The notes: generated from the sequence alone by a model not told the origin. A stretch of DNA of 51,738 nt from an uncultured Gammaproteobacteria bacterium (GCA_913061515.1 CAJXSF010000019.1:1-51738), one strand, 5' to 3'. Shown: positions 9,173 to 18,218, counted from the first letter of the stretch. Translations and numbers: made by a program.

Positions 9173-9976
9173 ATGTCATTAACCACCCTTTCCGGACTGA
9201 TCGCGATAGTATTTTACCTTATCGGTACGGTATATCAGGCAAAAAACCTGCAAGTGCGAGGCCGCAAGCCCAACTCCCAGGGTTGGGTGTTTGGTCTTGG
9301 GCTCGTAGCAGTTCTGGCCCACGCCGCTAGTGCCGGTGGTGTTCTTCATCAAGCCGACGGCTATCATTTCGGCATTTTGCAAATCAGCACCTTAATATGC
9401 GCCTCAATTTCTTTGCTATTGTTGCTCAGCGGCTTACGCAAACCCCTTGGTATTCTTGTTCTTGGTTTCTTCCCGCTGGCAATAATCTCCATCATCGCCT
9501 CGCTTACCTCGCAAAGTACCTATCCGGCGCGTGAACTTGAGTTAGGGCTGGTAAGCCACATCCTGCTTTCAATTCTTGCCTACAGCATAATCGCGATCGC
9601 GGCACTGCAAGCAAGCTTTCTTGCCTTTCAAAACTATCAGCTAAAACATCGCCATGCCGCGAGTGTCTTGCACCGCTTCCCTCCTCTACAAGACATGGAA
9701 AGTTTTCTCTTTGAACTTGTCTGGGTTGGCCAAATACTCTTAAGCCTAGGGGTTATCGCCGGCTTTATGTTCATCGATGATATGTGGGCACAAGGGCTGC
9801 TCCATAAGACAGTATTCTCGATGCTCGCTTGGATAGTGTTTGCAATTCTTCTTTGGGGCCGACACAAATTAGGGTGGCGTGGCAGCACGGCCATTCGCTT
9901 TACCCTGACAGGGTTCGTGTTATTGATTCTAGGTTTCTATGGTTCAAAGTTCGTTTTAGAGTTCATTCTAAACTAG
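9173..9976 (+). CDS. YpjD/CcsA-like cytochrome c assembly family membrane protein
   Basis: An integral membrane protein with about eight hydrophobic helices across 267 residues, of the CcsA/CcmC-type cytochrome-c-assembly family. This family sits next to ffh in many gammaproteobacteria (inner membrane protein YpjD). The conserved SHILLSILAYSIIAIAALQA segment matches the family, but I do not see the tryptophan-rich WWD haem signature of true CcmC. The ATG at 9173 is preferred over an in-frame TTG at 9167. The last 9 bp overlap the convergent phosphopantetheinyl transferase gene. The function is not established. Confidence 0.85.
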   Translation: MSLTTLSGLIAIVFYLIGTVYQAKNLQVRGRKPNSQGWVFGLGLVAVLAHAASAGGVLHQADGYHFGILQISTLICASISLLLLLSGLRKPLGILVLGFFPLAIISIIASLTSQSTYPARELELGLVSHILLSILAYSIIAIAALQASFLAFQNYQLKHRHAASVLHRFPPLQDMESFLFELVWVGQILLSLGVIAGFMFIDDMWAQGLLHKTVFSMLAWIVFAILLWGRHKLGWRGSTAIRFTLTGFVLLILGFYGSKFVLEFILN

Positions 9977-10738
9977 GCGCTCGCTGCAACGCAGCAGTTC
10001 TAATTCTTGCGGTTGGGCTTGATTCCAATCGCAAAGCCGAAACCCAAACAGTGAACTTTGCGAGCCTTGCTCGGGACTGGCAAAAGCGATAGCGGCTTGA
10101 TGCGATGGCGACAAACGCAACTGCCAAAACTCCCATCGCTGGGCATCATCCTCTCTCTGCTCGGTGAAACTTATGTCAATGCCTACTGCCGAGAAACGAT
10201 AGGAAAAACTCGCCAAAGACAGCGCCAAGCCCATCCCACAAGCCTTGATATAGGCTTCTTTTAAGGTCCACAAATCAAAGAAACGCGCTTTCTGATGCGC
10301 CGGGGCAAGGCTCATCAACTGCTGCACTTCCGTTGGCGAAAAATAGCGATCCGCCAAGGCAATGGCTCGCGCCTGACGCTGAGTAAACTCCACATCCACA
10401 CCAAGCTGACCTGCGCGCGCAAAACCTATCACTAAGGCGCCACGTGTGTGTGAAATGTTAAATTCAAGCCCATCATCAAAGTCAGTTCCCAACAGCGCTG
10501 GACGACCATACACGTTTTTTTCAAACTGCCAATGCGAAGGCGCATGCTTTTGATGGTACAGGCTTAGAATATGACGCAAAGCTAGGCGAGTTTGTAAGTA
10601 CTGATGTTTTACTCTAGGCGAGCTTATGCGGGCATGTTTCTCGCGCTCTTCATCATTGAGCAGTAAACACAATGCAGATGAAATAGGCAGCTCATCCACT
10701 GTCCAAAAATGTACTTCATTGAAATTAGGTAGTCGCAT
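9968..10738 (-). CDS. 4'-phosphopantetheinyl transferase, Sfp/AcpT type
   Basis: Transfers phosphopantetheine from CoA to carrier proteins. The family signatures are both present: GVDVE, giving metal ligands D115 and E117, and W157-T-L-K-E161-A-Y-I-K165, plus the FNISHT motif near residue 95. The 256-residue length fits the two-subdomain Sfp class used for polyketide/peptide carriers rather than the short AcpS. It lies 5 bp after the diguanylate cyclase gene, so they are probably cotranscribed. No polyketide or peptide synthase is in the window, so its carrier substrate is unknown. Confidence 0.9.
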   Translation of the reverse strand: MRLPNFNEVHFWTVDELPISSALCLLLNDEEREKHARISSPRVKHQYLQTRLALRHILSLYHQKHAPSHWQFEKNVYGRPALLGTDFDDGLEFNISHTRGALVIGFARAGQLGVDVEFTQRQARAIALADRYFSPTEVQQLMSLAPAHQKARFFDLWTLKEAYIKACGMGLALSLASFSYRFSAVGIDISFTEQREDDAQRWEFWQLRLSPSHQAAIAFASPEQGSQSSLFGFRLCDWNQAQPQELELLRCSERLV

Positions 10739-10743
10739 CTTTA

Positions 10744-12303
10744 TTACTGCAAACTATTCGAAATTGCGCCAGAGGAGACCAGGTTTCTACCTTTGCGCTT
10801 GCCGTCGTACATCATCAGATCAGCACGCTTGATAGCTTGATCGAGCTCTTCATTGGACAAACGTTGTACCATACCGAATGTCATGGTGACACTCATCTGT
10901 TGCCCCTCATAAACAAACTGATGCTCCTCAATTTCTACCCGCAAACGCTCAACAAGCGCCTCACCTAACTCCCAAGACCGGCCTGTTAGCACCAAGCAAA
11001 ACTCCTCGCCGCCCCAACGAGCGACGATGTCATTTGTCTCTAATTGTTGCCTGAGCAAATACGCGACTTCTTTGAGAATATAATCACCGCAGTGATGACC
11101 ATAAGTATCATTGAGAGCTTTGAAGTGATCTAAGTCCGCCATACAAATAATAACGGGCTGGAACATCGAATCAATTGATGGCAAGTCTTCCACCCAATCG
11201 ATCAAAGCTCGTCTATTGGGCAATTGTGTCAATAAGTCGGTGTGCGCTAAGCGGCTAATCTCATCCAACGCTCGCTGGATTTGCGTTACATCAGTAAGAA
11301 TAATCAGGCGCCCCAAGCGTTCGCCTCGATAATCATTCACCGGCATACTGCTAATTTCGAAATGCCTTGCCCGATGCCGAGAGAGTAATCGTCCAGAATA
11401 ATTTTGATCGACGACATACATTCCCTTGGTATCAAAGACTACATCCAGTACAAAGTCTAGAGACTTACCGATTAGCTCATCGGCATTGAGCTTGGAGACA
11501 TCGGCAAACGCAGGATTCACATCCGTCACTTTCTCTAGCTGATTAACCACAAGCACTGGGCTATTGATGCTGCGAAACACTAAATCACGCGCAACTGGAG
11601 CAAGACGCAAGAAGAAATAGTTGCGTGTGGCAATAGTGACCAAGATGGCACTGAACACAAAGAATAATGAGGTTGGGTCAAAGCCGCCCGTAAGATCGAC
11701 TCCAAGCAAATACAATATATTAGCGACTAGGGGAAACGCAGCAGCAACAACAATGAGGAGGTTTTGATTGCGATAAATACTTGGCCGCTGCAAGCTGTTA
11801 GCGATCAAGATCAATGAGCCTCCAATTGTGTACAAATAACTGCACAACAACATTTGCACCCAAAACCCGACGCCGTACTTGAGATCGAGAACAAAGTAGG
11901 AATCTCGATAAACCAAATCGGCTTCTTGATAAAAGAGTGTGTGCCACTCCAAGGTGGCCACAAGGATTAGCGTACTAACCGGCACAATAGCCATGACAAT
12001 GAGCACCATAGGAGTCAACCAATGGCTATTGCCCGAGAAATGAATCGCAAACACTATCCAGCTCACGACGCTAAGGATCACACCTAGATATACTAAGCGC
12101 TGAAACGCTAGCTGCCACTCCAAAGTAGTGCCAATATTCGCGACTAATTCACCAAAGGTCCATATCGCAAAGCTTATAAGCACAAACATCCAAGCGCGGC
12201 TGGCTGTATCGCTGACCTTCTTACTTGTGAGGTAGCTCAACACCAGTGCCAATATGCAAGCAAGCGCATATAGATAGTTTATCGCTGGAAACTGAAATTC
12301 CAT
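10744..12303 (-). CDS. Membrane diguanylate cyclase (7TM sensor, PAS, GGDEF)
   Basis: Makes cyclic di-GMP. Residues 1-230 hold about seven membrane helices of the histidine-kinase-type 7TM sensor family. A PAS-like domain follows (about 240-350, with VLVVNQLEKVTDVNPAF). A GGDEF domain closes the protein (about 360-510) with active site GGEEF in ARWGGEEF. The RxxD product-inhibition site expected just before it reads ETND, so allosteric feedback is probably absent. The start ATG is at 12303. It is followed at 5 bp by the phosphopantetheinyl transferase gene. Confidence 0.92.
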   Translation of the reverse strand: MEFQFPAINYLYALACILALVLSYLTSKKVSDTASRAWMFVLISFAIWTFGELVANIGTTLEWQLAFQRLVYLGVILSVVSWIVFAIHFSGNSHWLTPMVLIVMAIVPVSTLILVATLEWHTLFYQEADLVYRDSYFVLDLKYGVGFWVQMLLCSYLYTIGGSLILIANSLQRPSIYRNQNLLIVVAAAFPLVANILYLLGVDLTGGFDPTSLFFVFSAILVTIATRNYFFLRLAPVARDLVFRSINSPVLVVNQLEKVTDVNPAFADVSKLNADELIGKSLDFVLDVVFDTKGMYVVDQNYSGRLLSRHRARHFEISSMPVNDYRGERLGRLIILTDVTQIQRALDEISRLAHTDLLTQLPNRRALIDWVEDLPSIDSMFQPVIICMADLDHFKALNDTYGHHCGDYILKEVAYLLRQQLETNDIVARWGGEEFCLVLTGRSWELGEALVERLRVEIEEHQFVYEGQQMSVTMTFGMVQRLSNEELDQAIKRADLMMYDGKRKGRNLVSSGAISNSLQ

Positions 12304-12427
12304 GACACCTCATTAGTCGACAAAGCGGAGAGTGTTGTACAAACCAGAAACTAGGCGCCAGAACGCTCTTTTCTTCGCCACAATATAGCATGCTCAACAC
12401 GCTACCAATTGCATTGGGGGATCAAAT

Positions 12428-13462
12428 TCAGCCTAAAAGATCGTATTTTCGCAAATACCCACGGAGTTGGTGGTAGCTCATCTGCAAAAACTCCGCAGCC
12501 TTACGCTGATTAAACTGCGAGCGTTTCATTGCTTGCTTTAGGACATCGATCTCATAGGCCTGAATGTGTTTAATAAAATCTAAACTTTCAGCGTCACTTA
12601 GATCCAAGCCGCTTGGCACTGTGTCGTTCTCCACGGTTTTACTTGGGGTAGTTTGTGGTTCAGCGCCAGCACTTTGGCTGAGTCGATAAGGGGATTCAAA
12701 GGGGTTGAATACGAGCTTGGATATTGGTTTATTAGGGCTTTGGTAAACCGCACGCTCGACCACGTTCTTCAGCTCACGCACATTACCAGGCCATGTATGG
12801 GTCAGTAGCATGCGCTCCATATTGGCGTTAAAACCATGGAAAAGCTCTCCATCTAACTCTTTCACCATACCAATGGCAAAATGTTGTGCCAGTATCATTA
12901 TGTCTTCGGCACGCGCCCTTAGCGGTGGCAGCGTAATTACATCGAACGCCAAGCGATCGAGCAAATCTTCGCGAAACTTGCCGCGCCGCGCAAGGCTGGG
13001 CAAGTCTTCGTTGGTGGCGGCTACGATACGCACATCGACCTTCATCGTTTGGTTGCCACCTAGGCGCTCTAACTCGCCATATTCAATGATTCTAAGAATC
13101 TTCTCTTGCACCGCCATCGGCGTATTTGCAAGCTCATCCAGAAACAGCGTGCCACCATCGGCACGCTCGAAATACCCTTTCTTCTGCCCGGTGGCGCCAG
13201 TAAACGCACCAGCCTCATGTCCAAAAAGCTGCGCCTCAAGCAGAGAATCGCTAAAGGCCGCGCAATTTATCTTCAGGAACTCTTGCTGCCATCTTTGAGA
13301 CAAAAAGTGCAGGCGGGCAGCGATCAACTCCTTCCCTGTACCTCGCTCACCCACGATCAGGACAGGCTTGTTGAGCGGCGCTACTTGCGATACATGCTCT
13401 TGCATCTCGAGAAATACAGCCGACTCCCCTATCATCCGCGGTGCAGACATTTCCGATGACAT
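12428..13462 (-). CDS. pspF: Phage-shock-protein operon activator PspF
   Basis: Sigma-54 enhancer-binding AAA+ activator without an N-terminal receiver, as in E. coli PspF. Visible features are Walker A GERGTGKE (38-45), the sigma-54 contact loop GAFTGA, Walker B DELANTP and a C-terminal Fis-type helix-turn-helix (NQRKAAEFLQMSYHQLRGYL). The frame extends to 13525, but E. coli PspF aligns from about the ATG at 13462, giving 344 residues. It is divergent from pspA, whose promoter has a sigma-54 site. PspA is expected to bind and inhibit it until membrane stress occurs. Confidence 0.95.
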   Translation of the reverse strand: MSSEMSAPRMIGESAVFLEMQEHVSQVAPLNKPVLIVGERGTGKELIAARLHFLSQRWQQEFLKINCAAFSDSLLEAQLFGHEAGAFTGATGQKKGYFERADGGTLFLDELANTPMAVQEKILRIIEYGELERLGGNQTMKVDVRIVAATNEDLPSLARRGKFREDLLDRLAFDVITLPPLRARAEDIMILAQHFAIGMVKELDGELFHGFNANMERMLLTHTWPGNVRELKNVVERAVYQSPNKPISKLVFNPFESPYRLSQSAGAEPQTTPSKTVENDTVPSGLDLSDAESLDFIKHIQAYEIDVLKQAMKRSQFNQRKAAEFLQMSYHQLRGYLRKYDLLG

Positions 13463-13575
13463 AACTGACTTCCTCAATTGCGTACTAACTTGGCAGATAT
13501 TTTTAAACTTCGCGAAAAATACCACTAGTTGAGAGTTTTCACCACGCGCTTACAAAACACAACAGCGACTTAAAT

Positions 13576-13591
13576 TTTATATCTATATAAA
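13576..13591. repeat. AT-rich inverted repeat between pspF and pspA, candidate PspF enhancer site
   Basis: A perfect inverted repeat with 7-bp arms, TTTATAT/ATATAAA, and a 2-bp centre. It lies about 30 bp upstream of the -24 element of the pspA promoter. The position is closer than the usual PspF upstream activating sequences, so its role is uncertain. Confidence 0.4.
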
Positions 13592-13618
13592 ACAACAACT
13601 TATACAAACTTCAATTTG

Positions 13619-13634
13619 TGGCACGCTTTCTGCT
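13619..13634 (+). promoter_or_regulatory. Sigma-54 (-24/-12) promoter of pspABC
   Basis: TGGCACGCTTTCTGCT matches the consensus TGGCACG-N4-TTGCW with one mismatch (C for the first T of TTGC). The GG and GC dinucleotides have the correct spacing. The start codon of pspA lies 75 bp downstream. The neighbouring gene encodes PspF, the matching activator. Confidence 0.88.
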
Positions 13635-13708
13635 TTGTCCAGCAGTACTAGCGAAATTTAAACATCAAACCACTGACAGATCGCTTTTTTAGAGAGGGTA
13701 TTAGGAAA

Positions 13709-14365
13709 ATGAGCATATTTTCACGCTTGTCAGACATCATCAACTCCAACATCAGTTCACTGCTCGACAAGGCCGAGAATCCAGAAAAAATGATTCGTAT
13801 GGTCATTCAAGAAATGGAAGAAACCCTCGTCGAAGTGCGTAGTGGTACGGCAAAAGTTATTGCAGAGAAAAAGACCCTTAGCCGCCGTGCAGAGCAATTG
13901 CGCAAACAATCAGACGACTGGCAGAAAAAAGCCGAACTTGCGATGAGCAAGGAACGTGAAGATCTTGCAAAAGCGGCATTGGTTGAGCGCAACAGCATCA
14001 ATACGACGATCGACATGCTTGCAGGCGAAATGGTCAAACTCGATGAGACGCTCGATAAACTCAGCAGCGAGATCGACCAATTGCAAGCTAAACTAAACGA
14101 TGCGCGCGCCCGTCAAAAGACTATTGTAATGCGGACAACAGCGACCCAATCACGGGTAGATGTCAATCGACAGCTACATAACTACAATATTGATAGCGCA
14201 ATGAATAAGTTCGAGTACTATGAGAAGAAGATCGACCTCATGGAAGGTCAAGTCGAAAGCATGAATGCTGAAAATAAAGACTTGCACAGCGAGTTTGAAG
14301 AATTAGCACGCAGTGAGAAAATCGATCGCGAACTCGAAGAAATCAAGAACAAACTTAATAAGTAA
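13709..14365 (+). CDS. pspA: Phage shock protein A (ESCRT-III-like membrane protector)
   Basis: Peripheral inner-membrane protein that senses stored curvature stress, maintains the proton motive force and inhibits PspF. The 218 residues are almost wholly alpha-helical coiled coil of the PspA/IM30 family. An amphipathic N-terminal helix (MSIFSRLSDIINSNI) and the conserved KAENPEKMIRMVIQEMEETL region are visible. It is the first gene of pspABC, downstream of a sigma-54 promoter. Confidence 0.97.
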   Translation: MSIFSRLSDIINSNISSLLDKAENPEKMIRMVIQEMEETLVEVRSGTAKVIAEKKTLSRRAEQLRKQSDDWQKKAELAMSKEREDLAKAALVERNSINTTIDMLAGEMVKLDETLDKLSSEIDQLQAKLNDARARQKTIVMRTTATQSRVDVNRQLHNYNIDSAMNKFEYYEKKIDLMEGQVESMNAENKDLHSEFEELARSEKIDRELEEIKNKLNK

Positions 14366-14390
14366 TTAGAATAGTTAAAGGGCACTGCTA

Positions 14391-14630
14391 ATGGATTTTT
14401 TCACATTCGCAATTTCGCTGATCGCCATCATTGGAGGCTTCATAACGCTCTGGATGTTTATCCTCTATCAGCGTCGCGAAAAGAAGGTAAAGCTCTCGTC
14501 TGACACTGAGTATGATATTCGTGAGCTTTCAGTGATGGCGAAGTCCCTCAATAGTCGTATCGACACGCTTGAGTCTATTCTCGACTCGGAGGTGCCTGAT
14601 TGGAGGGAGCAACATGAACGCCAAGAATAA
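14391..14630 (+). CDS. pspB: Phage shock protein B
   Basis: Small inner-membrane partner of PspC that releases PspA inhibition of PspF. It has one N-terminal membrane helix (residues 3-26) followed by a basic segment and a short coiled coil (IRELSVMAKSLNSRIDTLES). The 79 residues match the family. It overlaps pspC by 17 bp. Confidence 0.93.
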   Translation: MDFFTFAISLIAIIGGFITLWMFILYQRREKKVKLSSDTEYDIRELSVMAKSLNSRIDTLESILDSEVPDWREQHERQE

Positions 14631-15336
14631 TCAGTTCACACTCAATACTGAGGATAAAAAGTTTCTTGGTGTTTGTGCATCGCTTGCAGACTTTCTAGAA
14701 GTCCCTACAGTCGTTATTCGCGTGATTACTTTTCTTGCGTGCTTAACTTGGCCAACCTTGATTCTGGTCTACTTTGTGGCGTATTGGTGGCTTAAGCACC
14801 AAGGCAAGGACGACAGCGTGCATCAGTATTTTACTGACTCAAAGCCAGGTCGCCATTTCCGCAATGTCGATTACCGCAAAGAGATCTACCGTAACCCCTA
14901 CAACTCTCGCATCGCAGGGGTTTGTAGTGGCATTGCCGACTACCTAGAAATTAAAACCTTTTATGTGCGAGCGCTCACCCTACTGTCGTTCTTTTTCTTT
15001 GGCCCGTTTACCTTCTTCGCCTACCTAGTATGTTGGATCGTGCTTGAGCGCAATCCTGAACCACCTGTGCATATGTCACGTCGCAATCGTCGCAAGGCAC
15101 GCAAGCATCAAAAAATGATGGATGACGAAGATTACGATATGTCTGATATGGCCGATGACATGGCTGACCCAAGCACGACGAAACGTCGCTCCAAAAAGGC
15201 AACACAAGAGAATATTGCCATGTCACTGAAAGAGTGCTCAGACACCTTCCGAACTGTTGAAACCCGGCTGCGCGATGTCGAAGCTTTTATAACTTCGAAA
15301 AAATTCCGCCTGCACTGCGAAATCAATCGTATCTAA
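14614..15336 (+). CDS. pspC: Phage shock protein C with two PspC domains
   Basis: Inner-membrane sensor/effector of the Psp response. Two successive PspC domains are visible: KKFLGVCASLADFLEVP with a helix (about 14-72), and SRIAGVCSGIADYLEIK with a helix (about 96-150). A charged linker and a coiled-coil tail (ETRLRDVEAFITSKKF) follow. E. coli PspC has one domain in 119 residues, so this 240-residue form is a tandem version. The ATG at 14614 has a strong GGAGGGAG site; the frame extends 45 bases upstream inside pspB but without a good start. Confidence 0.92.
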   Translation: MNAKNNQFTLNTEDKKFLGVCASLADFLEVPTVVIRVITFLACLTWPTLILVYFVAYWWLKHQGKDDSVHQYFTDSKPGRHFRNVDYRKEIYRNPYNSRIAGVCSGIADYLEIKTFYVRALTLLSFFFFGPFTFFAYLVCWIVLERNPEPPVHMSRRNRRKARKHQKMMDDEDYDMSDMADDMADPSTTKRRSKKATQENIAMSLKECSDTFRTVETRLRDVEAFITSKKFRLHCEINRI

Positions 15337-15346
15337 TGCCGGTCGC

Positions 15347-15386
15347 CTCTGCATACTGTCAGCGTTCTTGCGCTACAGTAGCAGAG
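15347..15386. repeat. Long interrupted hairpin after pspC
   Basis: Arms CTCTGC/GCAGAG, TACTGT/ACAGTA and AGCG/CGCT nest around a 6-base loop; only the left arm has unpaired bases (single bulges at 15353 and 15360). It begins 11 bases after the pspC stop. There is no U-tract on either strand, so it may be an mRNA 3' stabiliser or attenuator rather than a classical terminator. Confidence 0.5.
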
Positions 15387-15462
15387 CGCGATATTGTCGT
15401 AGGCCTGCCATAACCCTAAAGCAACGATAGTTAGGCGATAAATGCCGCGGTGATAGGCCCTT

Positions 15463-16437
15463 ATGTTTCGCAGCTCATTCTTATATGCCACATTGATGTG
15501 TTTTAGCCTCCTAGGCTCTGCGCTGTCGGCGCAAGAATCATCGTTCGCTCCTCGCTTACCTCAGAGCGTACTCGATGTTAATCCTCCCTCACAGCGAGTC
15601 TCAGGCCCACTTGGCAATATGCGTTTCACCCAACGTGATTGTCGCGCCTTTCCCATGGAAGACGTGCGGCGACGCATTGTTTATACCGCGGTTCAAGAAT
15701 GGGCGTTTTTTGGCTTCAGTACTGACCTACAAGCTCGCGATATAGAGCGTCAGAACAGCGGTCCACGCCGTCCATTCGTCTACCCAAGGCTAAGCCCTAG
15801 TGAATCGGAGCGCTTAGCAAGTTCTATCGCGGGTTACTGGTCAGCAACCCCTAACAGCGACTGGATATTGCAACGTCAAAATAATCGTTGGCAAAGCGAT
15901 GGGTTCGCCGCCCGTTGGCGAGATGCTTGGTCCGCCGCATTCATCTCTTGGGTCATGTGTGAAAGTGGTTTAGACGAACCCGAAAAATTCAACCGCGCCA
16001 TTGCGCACCACAGTTATATCGACCAAGCAATCCTCGCCGCGCAAGATCAAGACAGCAATGCCGTCTATGAGGCGCTGCCAATAGGCGCACAAGAGATTGT
16101 GCCCGGAGACCTATTGTGTCGAGGCAGCCGCCCCGCCTACCGCTCGCTAGAGCAACGGGCGGCGCAGATAGGAGAAGGGGCTCGCACCCATTGTGATATC
16201 GTCGTAAAAGTCGATGCAGACAAAGAGCAAATCAGTGTCATCGGCGGCAATGTGCGAGCAACCGTGCGCATGAAGGTACTTCCTGCCACTCGCGACCAAG
16301 GACAAGCCCTGCGCCCTATCGCTGATAATGGTCGCGCATTATTCGCCCATCTCAAACTTATGGCTCCGGCGATCGAAGCTAATGCTTTTGATCTTTCCCC
16401 GACTATTGTTCACTGCGACTGTAATCCCACACCTTAA
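15463..16437 (+). CDS. Exported DUF2272-family protein
   Basis: A 324-residue protein with a signal peptide (hydrophobic residues 6-23, cleavage near LSA-Q). The body fits the DUF2272 family: RRRIVYTAVQEWAFFG near 65-80, and WSAAFISWVMCESGL near 150, followed by the HHSYIDQAI segment. The fold may be cysteine-peptidase-like (NlpC/CHAP type), with a later H-C-D segment (RTHCDIVVKVD); this is inference. The start is the ATG at 15463. It stands alone between pspC and the sugar dehydrogenase. Confidence 0.75.
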   Translation: MFRSSFLYATLMCFSLLGSALSAQESSFAPRLPQSVLDVNPPSQRVSGPLGNMRFTQRDCRAFPMEDVRRRIVYTAVQEWAFFGFSTDLQARDIERQNSGPRRPFVYPRLSPSESERLASSIAGYWSATPNSDWILQRQNNRWQSDGFAARWRDAWSAAFISWVMCESGLDEPEKFNRAIAHHSYIDQAILAAQDQDSNAVYEALPIGAQEIVPGDLLCRGSRPAYRSLEQRAAQIGEGARTHCDIVVKVDADKEQISVIGGNVRATVRMKVLPATRDQGQALRPIADNGRALFAHLKLMAPAIEANAFDLSPTIVHCDCNPTP

Positions 16438-16468
16438 GCCTAAGAAAACTACCACTGGTAGTGAGGCT
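16437..16468. repeat. Palindrome-bearing intergenic hairpin
   Basis: An inner palindrome, ACTACCA-C-TGGTAGT (16448-16462), is enclosed by AGCCT/AGGCT arms. It begins at the last base of the DUF2272 gene stop codon. No U-run follows, so it could be a weak terminator or an operator; there is no further evidence. Confidence 0.35.
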
Positions 16469-16588
16469 GCGACAGACGCCTCCCCCAGCTAGTGAGGCTT
16501 GTCATCTCTGTGTTGTACCATTCTTCGCGCTTGGGGGCCTATTTTCTTCACCAACAAGCCGTTCATCGACATTTCTAGGAGACACCTT

Positions 16589-17998
16589 ATGTATCGACTC
16601 TTTCTCAGCAGCCTTATTGCTCTGGGCACAAGCACCGCATTAGCCCAACAATTAAGCAATGATCCGTTTCCGACACCGATTGAAACATCACGCGATGTCA
16701 TTACCGCCAATTTTATTGAATTTGCTCATATTCCCCATGATGAGGATGGATTTGCCCCACGCCTCATGCACATGGTCACTGAAACTGGCACCGAGCGTCG
16801 CTTTGCAAGCGTGATGACTGGCCCTATTTATGGCATGAATGCCGATGGCAGCAATGTCAGCCTGTATGTTGATATTAACGCTGAGCAATGGGGCGTGCAG
16901 GTCATGTCTGCTGGCAATGAGCGTGGTTTACAGAGCATCGCTTTCCACCCTCAGTTTAATCAGCTTGGCGCTCCTGGCTACGGAAAATTTTATACCTATA
17001 CAGACACTGCCAACACCGCTCCTACTCCAGATTTTGTTTCTGGCGGCGAAAGGCGATCACACGACACCGTTCTACTCGAATGGACAGCTTCAAACGCCAA
17101 TGCGGAACACTATGACGGCGCCGCTCCCAGAGAGTTGTTTCGCGCGGCACAACCGTTCCCAAATCACAATGCTAGCCAGATAGCATTCAATCCACTTGCC
17201 AAAGAAGGCGATGAAGACTTTGGATTGTTGTATATCGGTTTAGGGGATGGCGGCAGTGGTGGCGACCCTCTGGCAGTTGGCCAAAACCTTGGCAATCATT
17301 TTGGTAAAATTTTACGGATTGAGCCATTAGGCACTAATAGTGACAATGGGCGCTATGGAATCCCTTCGAACAACCCTTTTGTTAGTGACAACGATGCCAA
17401 CACCCTCGCCGAAATCTATGCCTATGGCGTGCGCAACCCGCAACGATTCAATTGGGATTCCTCCAATGGTGGTATTCTATTGGCAGATATTGGCCAAAAC
17501 CAAGTAGAAGAGATCAGCCCTGTTACAGCCGGTGCCAATCTGGGCTGGGGGCGCTGGGAAGGCAGTTTCCGCTACGTAGAAAGACAAGTGGACCTCAATG
17601 ATCCTCGCAGCGATGCCAGCCTCACTTGGCCAATTGCGGAATATGATCACGCGGACCCACTGTTTCAGCGGCAAGTAGCGATCACGGGCATCATTATCAA
17701 TCGCAGCGACAGCATTGTGCCCCTGCGCAACAAAGTGATCTTTGGCGACAACCCAAGCGGCGAATTATTCTATATTGATGCCGATGCCCAACACGATGGT
17801 GGGCAAGATGCCATTCGACGAATACTCCTTAATGATGGCGGCACTGCTAAAACCTTGCTACAGATTATTCAGGAAACCAACGAAAACAATGGCAAGGAAC
17901 CCGCTAGTCGCGCCGACCTGCGTTTTGGCTATGGGCCGGATGATCAAGTCTATCTGCTCAACAAACACGACGGCATCATTCGTTTACTGGTGCCTTAA
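16589..17998 (+). CDS. Periplasmic PQQ-dependent sugar dehydrogenase (glucose/sorbosone dehydrogenase family)
   Basis: A six-bladed beta-propeller quinoprotein family that oxidises aldoses or related alcohols in the periplasm using PQQ. The signal peptide spans residues 1-20 (cleavage after ALA). Family landmarks are RGLQSIAFHPQF, FPNHNASQIAFNP, GLGDGGSGGDP, GVRNPQRFNWD and the NLGWGRWEG segment. The ATG at 16589 has an AGGAGA site; the frame extends upstream but without signal-peptide sense. No PQQ synthesis genes are in the window, and the substrate cannot be told. Confidence 0.88.
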   Translation: MYRLFLSSLIALGTSTALAQQLSNDPFPTPIETSRDVITANFIEFAHIPHDEDGFAPRLMHMVTETGTERRFASVMTGPIYGMNADGSNVSLYVDINAEQWGVQVMSAGNERGLQSIAFHPQFNQLGAPGYGKFYTYTDTANTAPTPDFVSGGERRSHDTVLLEWTASNANAEHYDGAAPRELFRAAQPFPNHNASQIAFNPLAKEGDEDFGLLYIGLGDGGSGGDPLAVGQNLGNHFGKILRIEPLGTNSDNGRYGIPSNNPFVSDNDANTLAEIYAYGVRNPQRFNWDSSNGGILLADIGQNQVEEISPVTAGANLGWGRWEGSFRYVERQVDLNDPRSDASLTWPIAEYDHADPLFQRQVAITGIIINRSDSIVPLRNKVIFGDNPSGELFYIDADAQHDGGQDAIRRILLNDGGTAKTLLQIIQETNENNGKEPASRADLRFGYGPDDQVYLLNKHDGIIRLLVP

Positions 17999-18218
17999 AA
18001 GCAAAACCAAGCGCTTGCTCTTTACTATCGCTAGCTAGCAAGATACCTTTTGTTCTAAATCTTATACAAAGCCGCCTTGTGGGCCATGACTTGGAACACA
18101 AGAGCAGCGATGATTGGGAGCAAGCGCTCTACTATTATGAGCAAAGCCATTATGGGTGCGCCGTTAGCCGCACTCATCACGAACGCTCCATCAGTTGAGC
18201 CTAATGAAGTGAGTGTTT

